NCBI RefSeq assembly: GCF_041242975.1
Contig: NZ_CP162488.1
Span: 1,292,001 to 1,356,000, forward strand
DNA length: 64,000 bases
Direction: 5' to 3'
DNA from: Xanthomonas sp. DAR 35659
GTDB taxonomy: Bacteria; Pseudomonadota; Gammaproteobacteria; Xanthomonadales; Xanthomonadaceae
Shown piece by piece: positions 37,304 through 46,984 of this stretch; within the stretch, counting starts at the first letter, position 1, and each line of letters starts with the position of its first letter. A model generated the notes under the pieces. It made no database searches. It had not been told where the DNA came from and saw only the letters and a list, made by a program, of their open reading frames with translations. The translations under genes were made by a program, and so were the position numbers.

Positions 37304-38191
37304 TCAGCGAACCGGGCACAGCCGTTGCACGAGGTAGTCGACGAAGCACCGAACCCGCGCCGGCATGTGCGTCCCGCCGACGAACACCGCGTGGATCTCC
37401 TCGCCGTCGCCCGGATTGAACGCCTGCAGGAGCGCCACGAGTTGGCCGGCCTGGATCGCGTCCTGCGCGGTTTCGGCGCATACCCGCGCGATGCCGAGGC
37501 CTTCGATGGCGAGCTGGCGTTGCGTCTCGCCATTGTTGGTTTCCACGCTGCCCTTGATCGGCAGCGCGTAGTCGCGCCCCTCCTTGCGGAACGGCCAGGT
37601 CGGGGCGGCGCGCTTGAAATTGAAGCCGATGCAGTCGTGCTGGAGCAGATCCTCCGGGACGAGCGGCGTGCCGCGGCGCCCCAGATACTCGGGCGAGGCC
37701 ACGATCACCTTGTGGGTCTGGCCGAGCTTGCGCGCGGTCAGCGGGCTGTCCGGGAGCGGGCCCAACCGCACCGCGACGTCCGCCTGGCCTGCGGCGATGT
37801 CGACGACGGCATCGGTGGAGATCACTTCGAGCAGGATGCCGGGATGGCGCTGGATGAAATCGGCTAGCAGCGGTACCACGAACATGCGTCCATACGTGAG
37901 CGACAGGCTCACGCGCAGCCGCCCCTTGGGCGCGCTCTGATCGGCGATCAACTGCTCGGTCTCTCGCAGGTCCGCCATGATCCGCCGCGCGGACGACAGG
38001 TAGGTCGCGCCTTCCGGCGTCAACGTCAGCGAGCGCGTCGTGCGCAGCAGCAAGCGCACGCCAAGGCGCGCTTCGATCCGGTCGACCACCCGGGCGATGG
38101 ACGATGGCGCCAATTTCAGCCGTCGCCCCGCTGCCGAGAAGCTGCCGGCCTCGGCCACCAGGGTGAAGACTTCCAGGTCGGCGATGTCCAT
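37304..38191 (-). CDS. LysR-family regulator
   Basis: 295 residues from ATG 38191. The N-terminal winged helix (FTLVAEAGSFSAAGRRLKLAPSSIARVVDRIEARLG) is followed by the periplasmic-binding-like effector domain. It is divergent from the epoxide hydrolase gene across 162 bp that hold two dyads. LysR proteins usually control the divergent gene, so it probably responds to an epoxide-related or aromatic compound. Confidence 0.9.
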   Translation of the reverse strand: MDIADLEVFTLVAEAGSFSAAGRRLKLAPSSIARVVDRIEARLGVRLLLRTTRSLTLTPEGATYLSSARRIMADLRETEQLIADQSAPKGRLRVSLSLTYGRMFVVPLLADFIQRHPGILLEVISTDAVVDIAAGQADVAVRLGPLPDSPLTARKLGQTHKVIVASPEYLGRRGTPLVPEDLLQHDCIGFNFKRAAPTWPFRKEGRDYALPIKGSVETNNGETQRQLAIEGLGIARVCAETAQDAIQAGQLVALLQAFNPGDGEEIHAVFVGGTHMPARVRCFVDYLVQRLCPVR

Positions 38192-38202
38192 CTGGGCACC
38201 TG

Positions 38203-38239
38203 TGCGAAAAACGCAAAGGATTTTACGGCGAATGCCGTA
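38203..38239. promoter_or_regulatory. Two LysR-type dyads
   Basis: TGCG-N5-CGCA at 38203-38215 is a T-N11-A box. TACGGC-GAAT-GCCGTA at 38224-38239 is a perfect 16-bp palindrome. The two are 9 bp apart in the LysR/epoxide hydrolase gap, fitting the paired recognition and activation sites of LysR regulators. Confidence 0.55.
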
Positions 38240-38353
38240 TAGACGCGGCGAGCGGTCGATCCCTATCGTTGCGTCGGCCGAAGAACTCCGATTCCAGTCC
38301 AGCCGACGCCCGACCAGGACGTGGCGGTCGACGCCAAGACATGAGGTAGCCAG

Positions 38354-39490
38354 ATGATTTCGCCGTACACGATCCACATTCCCGACGCGCGGCTCGCTGC
38401 CATCCAGGCAAGCGTGGAAGCCTACGACTGGACCCAACTCGCCGATGCCGGCGGATGGAGCGCAGGGGTCGGGATCGACGACCTCAAGCGGCTCGTCGCC
38501 TACTGGCGGGATCGCTACGACTGGCGGGCGATCGAACGGCGTCTCAACCAGCTTCCCAACTTCACCGCCGATGTGGAGGACGAGCGCCTGCATTTCGTGC
38601 ATCTGCGCGGCGACAGATCCAAGCCGCCGCTGCTGCTCCTGCATGGCTGGCCGGGCTCGTATCTCGAATTCGAGCGGCTGCTTGCGCCGCTGGTGGCCGA
38701 TGGGCACGACGTCGTGGTGCCGTCGTTGCCAGGTTTCGCGTTCTCCCAGCCGATCACCGGCGTCATCGGGCCGCGTCGCGCCGCCGGCCTCCTGCACGCG
38801 CTGATGGTCCAGCTGTTCGGCCAGACGCGTTACATCGTCCAGGGCGGCGACTGGGGCGCGCATATCGCCAGTTGGATGGCCTTTCTGCGGCCGGATGCGC
38901 TGCTCGGCTTCCACATCAACATGGTGAGCATCTTCGCCAGCGATGCCGCGGCCAGCACCGCGCAGGAGCGGGACCTGATCGCCCGTCGCGACGCGATTCT
39001 CGACCTGGAGACCGGCTATTCGCACCAGCAGCGCACGCGCCCGCAGACATTGGGCGTGGCGATGGCCGACAGCCCGGTCGGCGTGGCGGCCTGGATCCTC
39101 GAGAAGATCGGCAAGTGGGCCGATCTTCCGACCACCGCCGATGGCTGGCCCGACCTCTGGAGCAAGTTTTCCGAGGAGGAACTGCTCACCAACATCATGT
39201 TGTATGTCGCACCCGCGGCGGCCGTCACCGCGACCTGGATCTATCTCGGCCAGCAGTTGGAAGGGTCGGACCGCTTTCCTCCCGGCACGCGCATCGGGGT
39301 CCCCACCGGCGTGGCGGCCTTTCCCGATCCGGTGTTTCTGCCGACGCCGCGCACGTTCGCGGAGAAGACGTACTCCATCGTGCATTGGAGCCAGATGCGC
39401 GAAGGCGGCCACTTCGCCGCCTGGGAGGCGCCGCAGCGGATGCTCGACGATCTGCGTGCCTTCGTCGCTACGGTCTTGGCGCGCTCCTGA
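38354..39490 (+). CDS. Epoxide hydrolase, alpha/beta-hydrolase fold
   Basis: 378 residues with the epoxide-hydrolase N-terminal segment (residues 1-90), oxyanion motif HGWPG (97-101), nucleophile D166 in GGDWGAH, and the general-base histidine in EGGHFAAWE near the C-terminus. It opens epoxides by a covalent ester and water. No membrane anchor or signal peptide is seen, so it should be cytoplasmic. It is likely controlled by the divergent LysR. Confidence 0.92.
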   Translation: MISPYTIHIPDARLAAIQASVEAYDWTQLADAGGWSAGVGIDDLKRLVAYWRDRYDWRAIERRLNQLPNFTADVEDERLHFVHLRGDRSKPPLLLLHGWPGSYLEFERLLAPLVADGHDVVVPSLPGFAFSQPITGVIGPRRAAGLLHALMVQLFGQTRYIVQGGDWGAHIASWMAFLRPDALLGFHINMVSIFASDAAASTAQERDLIARRDAILDLETGYSHQQRTRPQTLGVAMADSPVGVAAWILEKIGKWADLPTTADGWPDLWSKFSEEELLTNIMLYVAPAAAVTATWIYLGQQLEGSDRFPPGTRIGVPTGVAAFPDPVFLPTPRTFAEKTYSIVHWSQMREGGHFAAWEAPQRMLDDLRAFVATVLARS

Positions 39491-39567
39491 CGGAGCGGGG
39501 GCACGAAGGGGGCGGCTTGGCACCGCACGACGCCGCTGCCGGGCGCCTGGCCCGGCTTGCTTGGCCG

Positions 39568-39681
39568 TTATCCGCGCATCACGCCGCGACGCTGGCGGAC
39601 CGCACTTAGGGCAGCGCTACAGACACGCCTTGCGATGATGTCGTTGCAGGCGAGCAGGATGATGTGCTTCTGGGCACCGGG
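39568..39681 (-). pseudogene. Macro-domain C-terminal remnant
   Basis: About 37 codons on the minus strand read PGAQKHIILLACNDIIARR then [11 protein letters not shown]. This aligns with the end of the intact macro protein at 48941 ([26 protein letters not shown]). The DNA is alike too (gatgatgtgcttctgggcacc here, gatgatgcgcttgggcaccgc there). The rest of the fold is missing, so this is a decayed fragment of a macro gene copy. Confidence 0.65.
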
Positions 39682-39708
39682 CAGGGCTAGTGTTCTGCCA
39701 GCGCTTGC

Positions 39709-39738
39709 GAAAAAAGCGGGCGTTGCCCGCGTTTTTCG
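39709..39738. terminator. Bidirectional hairpin terminator
   Basis: GCGGGC and GCCCGC arms around GTT, preceded by an A-run and followed by a T-run. It sits in the gap between the epoxide hydrolase and the convergent response regulator. Confidence 0.7.
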
Positions 39739-39848
39739 TTTCGCTTCCCGCTTTTCCGCGGACCCGGGATCGCCTGACGCGGAGCGGCCGAAACGGTGGG
39801 CGAGGGGGCCCAGCGGAGGACGACGTCGGCGCCCGGCTCGGCGTGCGC

Positions 39849-40532
39849 TCAAGGCGCCAAGACGGCCGGCGCGTGGAAGCGATAGCCGCTGTTGCGCAAG
39901 GTCTTCACCGGTAGCGGACGTCCGCTGATGTCTTCCACGCGGCGGCGCAGCCGGTAGATCTGCGTGTCCAGCCGGCGCCGGTCGTAGTCGAGGAAATTCA
40001 TCCCCAACGCCTCGGCGATCTCGCGATGGCCCACGCTCTCGCCGGCATGCCGCATCAGGCAGGCCAGCACCAGCAGGTCGTGGCGCGAGAGCGGCACCGG
40101 CGGCGCATCCGGCACCTGCAGGCGCGCCGCGCCCATCTCCAGGACCCAGTGCGTCGTCGGCGGCGGCAACGCCAGGCGCCGGCCGAGCGCGGCCAGGGTC
40201 GCGGCCAGTTCGTCCAGGTCGGTGTTCTTGCCCAGGTAGTGGTCCGCGCCGACGTCCAGGCCGGCGACGCGATCGCTGCCGGTGTTGTAGGCGCTCAGCA
40301 CCACGATGCCCAGGCGATGCCCGGCATCGCGAAGGGCGCGGATCAATGCCAGGCCGTTGCCGTCGGGAAGGCCCACGTCGATCACCGCCAGCGCGTGGCG
40401 CGCCGGATCGAACGCGCGCCGGAAGGCGGCGATGCTGTCCACGCAGGTGGCGACGTAGCCGAGACCGTGCAGGAACTCGCCCAATTCCTCGCGCAGGGCG
40501 GGCTCGTCTTCCAGCAAGATCACTTCGGGCAT
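39849..40532 (-). CDS. Response regulator, OmpR/PhoB type, orphan
   Basis: 227 residues from ATG 40532, chosen because the receiver domain begins at MPEVILLEDEP. The acidic residues E8 and D9, phospho-acceptor D52 (IDVGLPDG), S80 and K102 are present. A winged-helix DNA-binding domain ends with RRLDTQIYRLRRRVEDISGRPLPVKTLRNSGYRF. No histidine kinase gene is adjacent, so its partner is unknown. The upstream 763 bp hold no gene. Confidence 0.93.
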   Translation of the reverse strand: MPEVILLEDEPALREELGEFLHGLGYVATCVDSIAAFRRAFDPARHALAVIDVGLPDGNGLALIRALRDAGHRLGIVVLSAYNTGSDRVAGLDVGADHYLGKNTDLDELAATLAALGRRLALPPPTTHWVLEMGAARLQVPDAPPVPLSRHDLLVLACLMRHAGESVGHREIAEALGMNFLDYDRRRLDTQIYRLRRRVEDISGRPLPVKTLRNSGYRFHAPAVLAP

Positions 40533-41295
40533 CGCAACGGATCCTTGTGCAGTGCGGTTTGCGTCAACGTCATCGGTCGGCAATGGTGCGGGATTGCGCA
40601 TGATGTCGCAGTGCGCTCAACGGCTTGTGAGCACCTCTGCGTTGTGGGCGCGTTTGCGCGCCTAGCCGCGCAAACGGCGGCAACGATACCTGCGCCGTGC
40701 TCCAGAATGCGAGAGGCCGTCTGTAGCGCCTGACTATCCGCACCGCCGGCTCGTGCTGGGCAGGCCGCATCCGCGCCGGAGTCTACGCGCTGGCGGTGGC
40801 CGCACCGCGGGCACCGTGCGGTGCGACGGCTGCCGAGCGCCGATACGGTGGTGTCTGGTGGGCAGGTGCGCGAGTGCGCAATGCCGTTCCGGCGATACGC
40901 GGGTCTATGCGCGCCGATGGCGTCGCCTGGTGCGCTCGGGAGAGCGCCGAGAACGTGTCGTAGCGCAACTGGGCGGGTGAACCGCCGCACCCCGTTGGCC
41001 CCATTCGCGCCCGCAATGGGGCAACCGCGCCGTATTGCTGCAGTGCAGAGCAAGAACGCGCGGATTACGCGCCTGAATGTCTGCAGCGGCTGCCGCTCGA
41101 CAGCCAGTCGCGACGCGAGTGGCGGCGGGTCGGCCTGTGTTTCGGCCTCGGTCGCTGCTTTGCCTGGATCTGTGGCGACAGGCCGCACGACGGCCTGTCG
41201 GTGCGGCCGCCGGCACGCCGCGCGGACCGACGCGCGCCGTCATCACGGCAGTGCCGCGGCGAGACGCCGAGGCACTGCCGCTGCGGCCGCCCTGC
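40533..41295. other. 763-bp non-coding interval with a 9-bp-arm dyad
   Basis: No protein-like frame is supported on either strand; long open frames are Arg/Ala-rich shadows. GTTTGCGCG (40652-40660) and CGCGCAAAC (40667-40675) form a perfect inverted repeat 120-140 bp upstream of the response regulator, a candidate operator. The adhesin gene ends at 41296 on the same strand, and no clear terminator was seen for it. Confidence 0.5.
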
Positions 41296-44200
41296 TTACT
41301 GCTGGATGATGCAGGTTTCCGCTGGGGCGGCCGAGCTGCCCTGGCTGCAGGCGATCGCCGGGGTGCGGATACCGCCATCGACGATCAGGATCGAATCGCT
41401 GGCGGCGGTCGCACTGCCGTTACCGCCGGCCTGCGCGGCCGCAGCCAGTGCCTTGGCGGTGTCGTCGGCGTCCTGCGAATTTGCCGACGTCCCACTGCCG
41501 GCATCGCTACTCGCTGCGGCGACGGCGACCGAACTGTTGATCGCTTGCACGGTCGTGGTGGTCAGCTGGACACCGGCACCACCGCCATCGCCGCTGCCGG
41601 CGACGACGTTCAGCCGACCATCGACGTAATCGATGGCGTAGTTCGACAGCCCTGTGCCGGTGGCGCCGGACGCGGTGATGGCGTAGCTGCCGACCGCCGC
41701 GCCGGCGTTGGCGCCGGCGCTGCCCAGGGCGACGCCGGAGACGGTGTCGCCATTGAGCAGGCCGGAGACGCGATAGTCGGTCAGGTTGGCGATGCTGCCG
41801 ACGGTCTTGCTGGCGTCGCTGGCGACGATGCGCAGGGTGGCCGGATCGACGGCGAGGCTGCCATCCACGTACTGGATCACGTAGTTGGACAACCCCGCGC
41901 CGGTGGCAGCGGAGGCGCCGATGGCGTAGCGCCCGACCGCCGCGCCGGCACCGGCACCCGCACTGCTCAAGGCAACGCCGGCGATCGTGTCGCCGTTGAC
42001 CAGGCCGGAGGCGCTGTAGCCGGTGAGGCCGATGCTGCTGCCGTAGGTCTTGCTGGCGTCGTTGGCGACGATGCGCAGGGTGGCCGGATCCACGCGGAGG
42101 CTGCCGTCGACATAGTCGATGACGTAGTTGGACAACCCCGTGCCGGTAGCGCCGGACGCGGTGATGGCGTAGTTGCCAACCGCCGCGCCGGCGCCGGCAC
42201 CGGCGCTGCCCAGGGCGACGCCGGACACCGCATCGCCGCCGATCAGGCCGGAGACGCTGTAGCCGCCCAGGTTGGCGGTGGTGCCGTAGGTCTTGGTGGC
42301 GTCGGTGGCCGTCACCCGCAGCGATGCCGGGGTGATGGTGATGCCGCCGGACGCCACGTAGCCGATGTCGTAGCCGTGCTGCGAGGAGGACAGGCCGCCG
42401 ATCCGCAGGGTGCCATTGCCGGTGGTGTAGCTGCCGGCGCCATTGCCGGCGGTCGCGTACGTCAGCGAGGACCCGAACAGCAGGGTCGGGTCGAAGACGC
42501 CGCCAACGGTGTAGGACCCGATCGCGCCGCTGACGCCGTTGCCGTCGTAGGTCTTGTCGACGCCGGAGACGCTGGTGGTGACCGTCAGCGGGGTCAGGAA
42601 GCTGCGCAGCAGCGGCGTGCTCATGTGTTCGTACAGGCGCCAGGTCAGGCCGGTGCCGCCGCGGTCGTCGATCGCCCAGCCGGCATCGGTGAAGGTGGAC
42701 AGGGTGTTGAGCGCGCTCCACGACCTGCCGCCGCTGATCGCGTCGATGCTGCCGCTGTTGCTGCCCACCAGGCCCAGGCCGCCGTTGATCGGATTGCCGC
42801 TGTTGTCGGTGGCGAAGAAGCTGGCATTGATGGTGCCGTTGTCGTTGGTGCCGACCAGGCCGCCGACGGCGTTGTTGCCGCCCACATCGCCGATGGCGTA
42901 GCTGGTGTTGATGGTGCCGCCTTCGTTGTAACCGACCAGGCCGCCGAGATGCTCGGTGCCGATCACTTGGCCCGTGGCATAGGCTGCGTTGATGCTGCCG
43001 ACTTCGTTGTAGCCGACCAGGCCACCGGCGAACTCGGTGCCGGCCACGAAACCGGTGGCATAGACCCGGGTCAGGACGCCGCGATTGTTGTACCCGACCA
43101 GCCCGCCGATGAACGACGTGCCGGAGACATCGCCGATGGCATAGGCATCGCTGAGGCTCGTGTTGAAGACGTTGCCGACTAGTCCGCCGACATAGCTGAC
43201 GCCGGACGCACTGCCGGTCGCGCTTGCGTTCGCGGTGGTGCCCCTGACCGCCAGGCCGATCAGCCCGCCGACGTAGGTCGTGCCGGAGACGCTGCCGCTG
43301 GCCTGCACGTTGGCGATGGTGGCGTTGGACGCCTGGCCGAGCAGGCCGCCGGCATGCGTGGTGGTCGCGGTGACGGTGCCGCTGGCCGATGCGTTCTGGA
43401 TCGAGCTCTCGTTCGTGTTGCCGATCAGGCCGCCGACGTGGTCGCCGCTGGCGGTACTGGTGCTGGTCGCGCTTCCGCTGGCATGCACGTTGTTGTAGTT
43501 GCCCTGGTAGTCGTTGCCGACCAGGCCGCCGACGCTGCTGCCGCCGGAGACCGTGCTCGACGAGGACGAGGCGCCGATCGTGCCGGCGTTGTTGCTGCCG
43601 ATCAGGCCGCCGACATAGTTGCCGCTGTAGGGGCCGCCGCTGCCGACTACGCTGCCGCCGGTGCGCGCACCGAGGATCGTGCCGGCATCGTTGAAGCCGA
43701 CCAGGCCGCCGATGAAGTTGCCGGTGCCGCTCACGTTGCCGTCGACGCGGATGTCGACGAGCGTGCCGGCATTGAGGCCGGCGACGCCGCCCACATACGC
43801 GCTGCCCGCGATGCTGGCGCCGGTCAGGGTCAGGTTGCCGATCCGGCTGCCGAGGCCGGTATTGCCGAACAGGCCCACGTAGTACGCACCGCCGCGTGCG
43901 ATGGTCAGCCCGGAGACCGTGTGGTTGCCGCCGTCGAGGCTGCCGGTGAAGGTCGCGCCGTTGTCGCCGACCGGGCTGAAGCCGGCGTTGCTCCACATCC
44001 CGCTGGCATTGCCGCCGGTGGTCTGGCTGGCATCGATGTCGGCGGACAGGCTGTAGTTGGCCGCCAGGTTGTAGGCCATCAACTGCAACTGATGCGCGTT
44101 GCCGATGCTGGTGCTGTACTCGCTGGCCAGGAACGGGCGCGTCTGTCCCTCGATCATGATCCAGGCCGGGTTGCCGAGGCCATCGCTGGCGACGTAGACG

Positions 44201-46971
44201 TTGCTGCTGCCGCTAAGCAACGACCAGGTGCCGAGATTGCCATAGGTGGTGTGGCTGTAACGGTTGCTGCTGCCGAAGCTGGTCAGATTGGTGGCGCTGC
44301 CGCCGCCGCTGCCCATGGCATTGGCCTGGCCGGTGCTGCCGACGTCCCATGACCCATTGCTGACGCTGCCAGCATTGGCGCCGATCAGTCCGCCGACGTT
44401 GTTGGTGCCGCTGACGGCACCGGTGGCGTAGCTGTTGCTGACGCTGGCGGAGGTGACGGCCGCGCCGCCCGGGTTGTTGACGCCCACCAGCCCGCCCACC
44501 GAGGTCGGCGCGGTGACGCTGCCGGTGGCGTAGGTGTTGGCGATGGTGCTTTGGTAGTTCATGCCGACCAGCCCGCCGACCATGGAGCTGGTGCCGATCA
44601 CGCCGCCGCTGGCATAGCTGTTCTTGATCGTGCCGGCGTTCTGGCTGGTTCCGACCAGCCCGCCGACCGAGTTGGTGCCGCTCACGTTGCTGGTGGAATA
44701 GGTGTTGGTGAGGGTGCCGCCGTCGTTGTAGCCGACCAGGCCGCCGATGTTGCTGGAGCTTCCGGTCACGCTGCCGGTGCTGTGGGAATTGCGGATCGTG
44801 CCGCTGACGTTGTTGCCCGTCACGCCGCCGACCGTGCTTTGCCCGTTGACGCTGCCGTTGAACACGCCGTTGTCGATCAGGCCCAGGTTGTAGCCGGTCA
44901 ATCCGCCGATCCCGCCGGAGGTGCCGCTGACGACACCGTCGACGGTGACGTTCTTGATCGCGCCCTGGTTGTAGCCGACCAGGCCGCCGACGTAATAGCC
45001 GCCGGAGATGGAGACGTTGCCCAGGTGCAGGTCGCGGATGACGCTGTTGCTGCTGGTGGTGCCGAACAGGCCGACATAGCCGCTGGCGCCGGAAATCGTC
45101 AGGTTGTTGAGGCTGTGGCCCATGCCGGCCAGCTTGCTCTGGAAGGACGACACCAGGGCGCTGCTGCGGGTGACGCCACCCAGGTCGATGTCCTGGGCCA
45201 GCGCGTAGGCGCCGGGGGTGTTGAAATAGATGGCCGCGTCGGCCAGCGAGTGGATCAGCCGGTAAGCCTGGCCGTTGATGGCCAGGCTGGCCTGCGCGCC
45301 GCCGAGCGAGACCGGCGCGTTGACGTAGTAGTCGCCCGTGCCGCCGACGCTGCCGTTTTCGTTGTAGCCGCCGTAGTTCAGCACCAGTCCGGCGCTTGCG
45401 CCGGTCGCGGTGACCGGCGCATTGAGGTAGATGCTGTGGTACGCGTCCAGGGTCAGCGTGGAGTTGCCACTCCAGGTGAGCGCCGAGTTCACGTTGATGT
45501 CGCCGCTGCCGTTGCTCACGGTGCCTGGGCCGCTGGCGGTGGTGAGGCTGGTGAGCAGGGTGACGTTGGTGCCACCGTTCAGCGCGCCGTTGATGGTGCT
45601 GGCAGCCGCGCTGTCCACGGTCAGATCTTCCGGATCGACCAGCCAGGTGCCGGCGCTGCCGTGGCCGGCGCCCTTGGCGCCCACGGCGATGCCGGAAAAG
45701 TCGACGGTGTGTCCGCTGGTTTCCAGCAGGCCGCCGTTACCGCTGCCGGCGGCATTGGCGCGCAGCGCGCCATGCACCGCGGTGTGGCCATCGGACCACA
45801 CCACGATGGAGCCGCCGTTGCCCTGGGCAGTGGCGCTGGCATCGAGCACCGCGCCGTCGGCGACGCTGGCCGCGCTGGCGTGCTGCAACTGCTCGCCGCC
45901 CTGGTAGCCGCCGCCGATGCGAATGCGGCCGCCGGCGTCGCGGCCGCTGGCATCGATGCGGCCAGCGACGTCGATCGCGCCGTCGGTCAGCAACTGCACG
46001 CTGCCGCCGCGCGTGCCGGAGACATCGATGCGGCCGCTGCTGGCGATGTCGCCGCCGCTGGCGACCAGGCGCACGCTGCCGCCCGAGGTATCCACGCCGG
46101 AGGCTTCGAGCGCACCGGTGTTGTTGACCAGCAACTGCGACAGGCCGGTGCTGGCCGCCTGCAGCAGGATCTGCCCGCCGTTGGCGCGCAGGGTGCCGCT
46201 GTTCTCCACCGCCGCCGCGCCGCCGTCCGCCGCCTGGCTGGCGGCGCGCATCTGCAGGCCGATCGCGCCGGACGCGTCCATCGTCACCTTGACCTGATCG
46301 GCCGAGAGCAGGCGCACGGCGCCGCCGTCGGCGCGGATCGTGCCGCTGTTGGCGACATGGTTGCCGACCAGGTTGACCGAGCCGCCGTTGCCGGCGGTGA
46401 TGCTGCCCCGGCTGACCACGCTGGCGGCGGCGCCGTCGCCGCGGCCGAGCAGGTAGCCCGCATCGTCCTCCCCGACCAGGCCCAGCGAACTGGCGACCAG
46501 GCCGCCGACGTTCACCTGCGCATGGTGGCCGAACAGGATGCCGGCCGAGTTGATCAGGAACACGTTGCCGTTGGCGCGCAGGCTGCCGTCGATGACGCTG
46601 GCGCCGTGGCTGGCGTCGATCAGGTTCAGCGCCACCGCCGAACTGGACGGCTGCGCGAAGACCACGCTGACGTCCTTGCCGACGTTGAAGCTGTTCCAGT
46701 TCAGCACGGCCTTGGCGGCGTTCTGGTCGATGCGCAGGGTGCCGCCGTTCTGCGACACGGTGGCGCCGGTGGCGCTGGACAGCGACGGAACGCCGCTGGC
46801 GTGGGCCGGCGCGGCCAGCGCCCAGGCCAGGGCCAAGGGCAGCAGCGGTGCGGCCAGGCGCACGGCGCCGGCACGGCTGCCACCGCCGCCGGCATGGCCG
46901 GTGGCGACTTCGGAGGCGACCTGGAGCACGCCGAGCTGGCGGTTGAAGACGAGGCGGTAGATGCGGTTCAT
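41296..46971 (-). CDS. Two-partner secretion adhesin (TpsA) with GLUG and MBG repeats
   Basis: 1,891 residues. An extended signal peptide (MNRIYRLVFNRQLGVLQVASEV) comes first, then the haemagglutinin-type secretion domain (about 58-170; LNWNSFNVGKDVSVVFAQP and NSAGILFGHHAQVNVGG). Glycine-rich beta-helix follows, then two blocks of GLUG-type repeats (VGGLVGYN-like; about 632-875 and 1027-1414, roughly twenty units). A YDG-like domain (about 1465-1540) precedes three MBG-type repeats of 81 residues (about 1545-1785). The short C-terminus has two cysteines (ACSQGSS, ETCIIQQ). The partner transporter lies 13 bp upstream. It is probably exported and attaches to a surface; the receptor is unknown. 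Confidence 0.88.
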   Translation of the reverse strand: MNRIYRLVFNRQLGVLQVASEVATGHAGGGGSRAGAVRLAAPLLPLALAWALAAPAHASGVPSLSSATGATVSQNGGTLRIDQNAAKAVLNWNSFNVGKDVSVVFAQPSSSAVALNLIDASHGASVIDGSLRANGNVFLINSAGILFGHHAQVNVGGLVASSLGLVGEDDAGYLLGRGDGAAASVVSRGSITAGNGGSVNLVGNHVANSGTIRADGGAVRLLSADQVKVTMDASGAIGLQMRAASQAADGGAAAVENSGTLRANGGQILLQAASTGLSQLLVNNTGALEASGVDTSGGSVRLVASGGDIASSGRIDVSGTRGGSVQLLTDGAIDVAGRIDASGRDAGGRIRIGGGYQGGEQLQHASAASVADGAVLDASATAQGNGGSIVVWSDGHTAVHGALRANAAGSGNGGLLETSGHTVDFSGIAVGAKGAGHGSAGTWLVDPEDLTVDSAAASTINGALNGGTNVTLLTSLTTASGPGTVSNGSGDINVNSALTWSGNSTLTLDAYHSIYLNAPVTATGASAGLVLNYGGYNENGSVGGTGDYYVNAPVSLGGAQASLAINGQAYRLIHSLADAAIYFNTPGAYALAQDIDLGGVTRSSALVSSFQSKLAGMGHSLNNLTISGASGYVGLFGTTSSNSVIRDLHLGNVSISGGYYVGGLVGYNQGAIKNVTVDGVVSGTSGGIGGLTGYNLGLIDNGVFNGSVNGQSTVGGVTGNNVSGTIRNSHSTGSVTGSSSNIGGLVGYNDGGTLTNTYSTSNVSGTNSVGGLVGTSQNAGTIKNSYASGGVIGTSSMVGGLVGMNYQSTIANTYATGSVTAPTSVGGLVGVNNPGGAAVTSASVSNSYATGAVSGTNNVGGLIGANAGSVSNGSWDVGSTGQANAMGSGGGSATNLTSFGSSNRYSHTTYGNLGTWSLLSGSSNVYVASDGLGNPAWIMIEGQTRPFLASEYSTSIGNAHQLQLMAYNLAANYSLSADIDASQTTGGNASGMWSNAGFSPVGDNGATFTGSLDGGNHTVSGLTIARGGAYYVGLFGNTGLGSRIGNLTLTGASIAGSAYVGGVAGLNAGTLVDIRVDGNVSGTGNFIGGLVGFNDAGTILGARTGGSVVGSGGPYSGNYVGGLIGSNNAGTIGASSSSSTVSGGSSVGGLVGNDYQGNYNNVHASGSATSTSTASGDHVGGLIGNTNESSIQNASASGTVTATTTHAGGLLGQASNATIANVQASGSVSGTTYVGGLIGLAVRGTTANASATGSASGVSYVGGLVGNVFNTSLSDAYAIGDVSGTSFIGGLVGYNNRGVLTRVYATGFVAGTEFAGGLVGYNEVGSINAAYATGQVIGTEHLGGLVGYNEGGTINTSYAIGDVGGNNAVGGLVGTNDNGTINASFFATDNSGNPINGGLGLVGSNSGSIDAISGGRSWSALNTLSTFTDAGWAIDDRGGTGLTWRLYEHMSTPLLRSFLTPLTVTTSVSGVDKTYDGNGVSGAIGSYTVGGVFDPTLLFGSSLTYATAGNGAGSYTTGNGTLRIGGLSSSQHGYDIGYVASGGITITPASLRVTATDATKTYGTTANLGGYSVSGLIGGDAVSGVALGSAGAGAGAAVGNYAITASGATGTGLSNYVIDYVDGSLRVDPATLRIVANDASKTYGSSIGLTGYSASGLVNGDTIAGVALSSAGAGAGAAVGRYAIGASAATGAGLSNYVIQYVDGSLAVDPATLRIVASDASKTVGSIANLTDYRVSGLLNGDTVSGVALGSAGANAGAAVGSYAITASGATGTGLSNYAIDYVDGRLNVVAGSGDGGGAGVQLTTTTVQAINSSVAVAAASSDAGSGTSANSQDADDTAKALAAAAQAGGNGSATAASDSILIVDGGIRTPAIACSQGSSAAPAETCIIQQ
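41638..42366. repeat. Three tandem 243-bp repeats inside the adhesin gene
   Basis: The motif GTAGTTSGAC recurs at 41638, 41881 and 42124, exactly 243 bp (81 codons) apart. The surrounding sequence is highly similar over the whole unit. These code for MBG-type repeats with SNYVIDYVDGSL-like cores. Near-identical copies in frame can expand or shrink by recombination. Confidence 0.8.
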
Positions 46972-46984
46972 GGTGGTCCCCAGG

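Noticed and set aside
40520..41188. 222-codon minus-strand frame in the gap before the adhesin gene
   Set aside because: Arg/Ala/Pro-rich with no motif, no ribosome-binding site and overlap with the response regulator start region.
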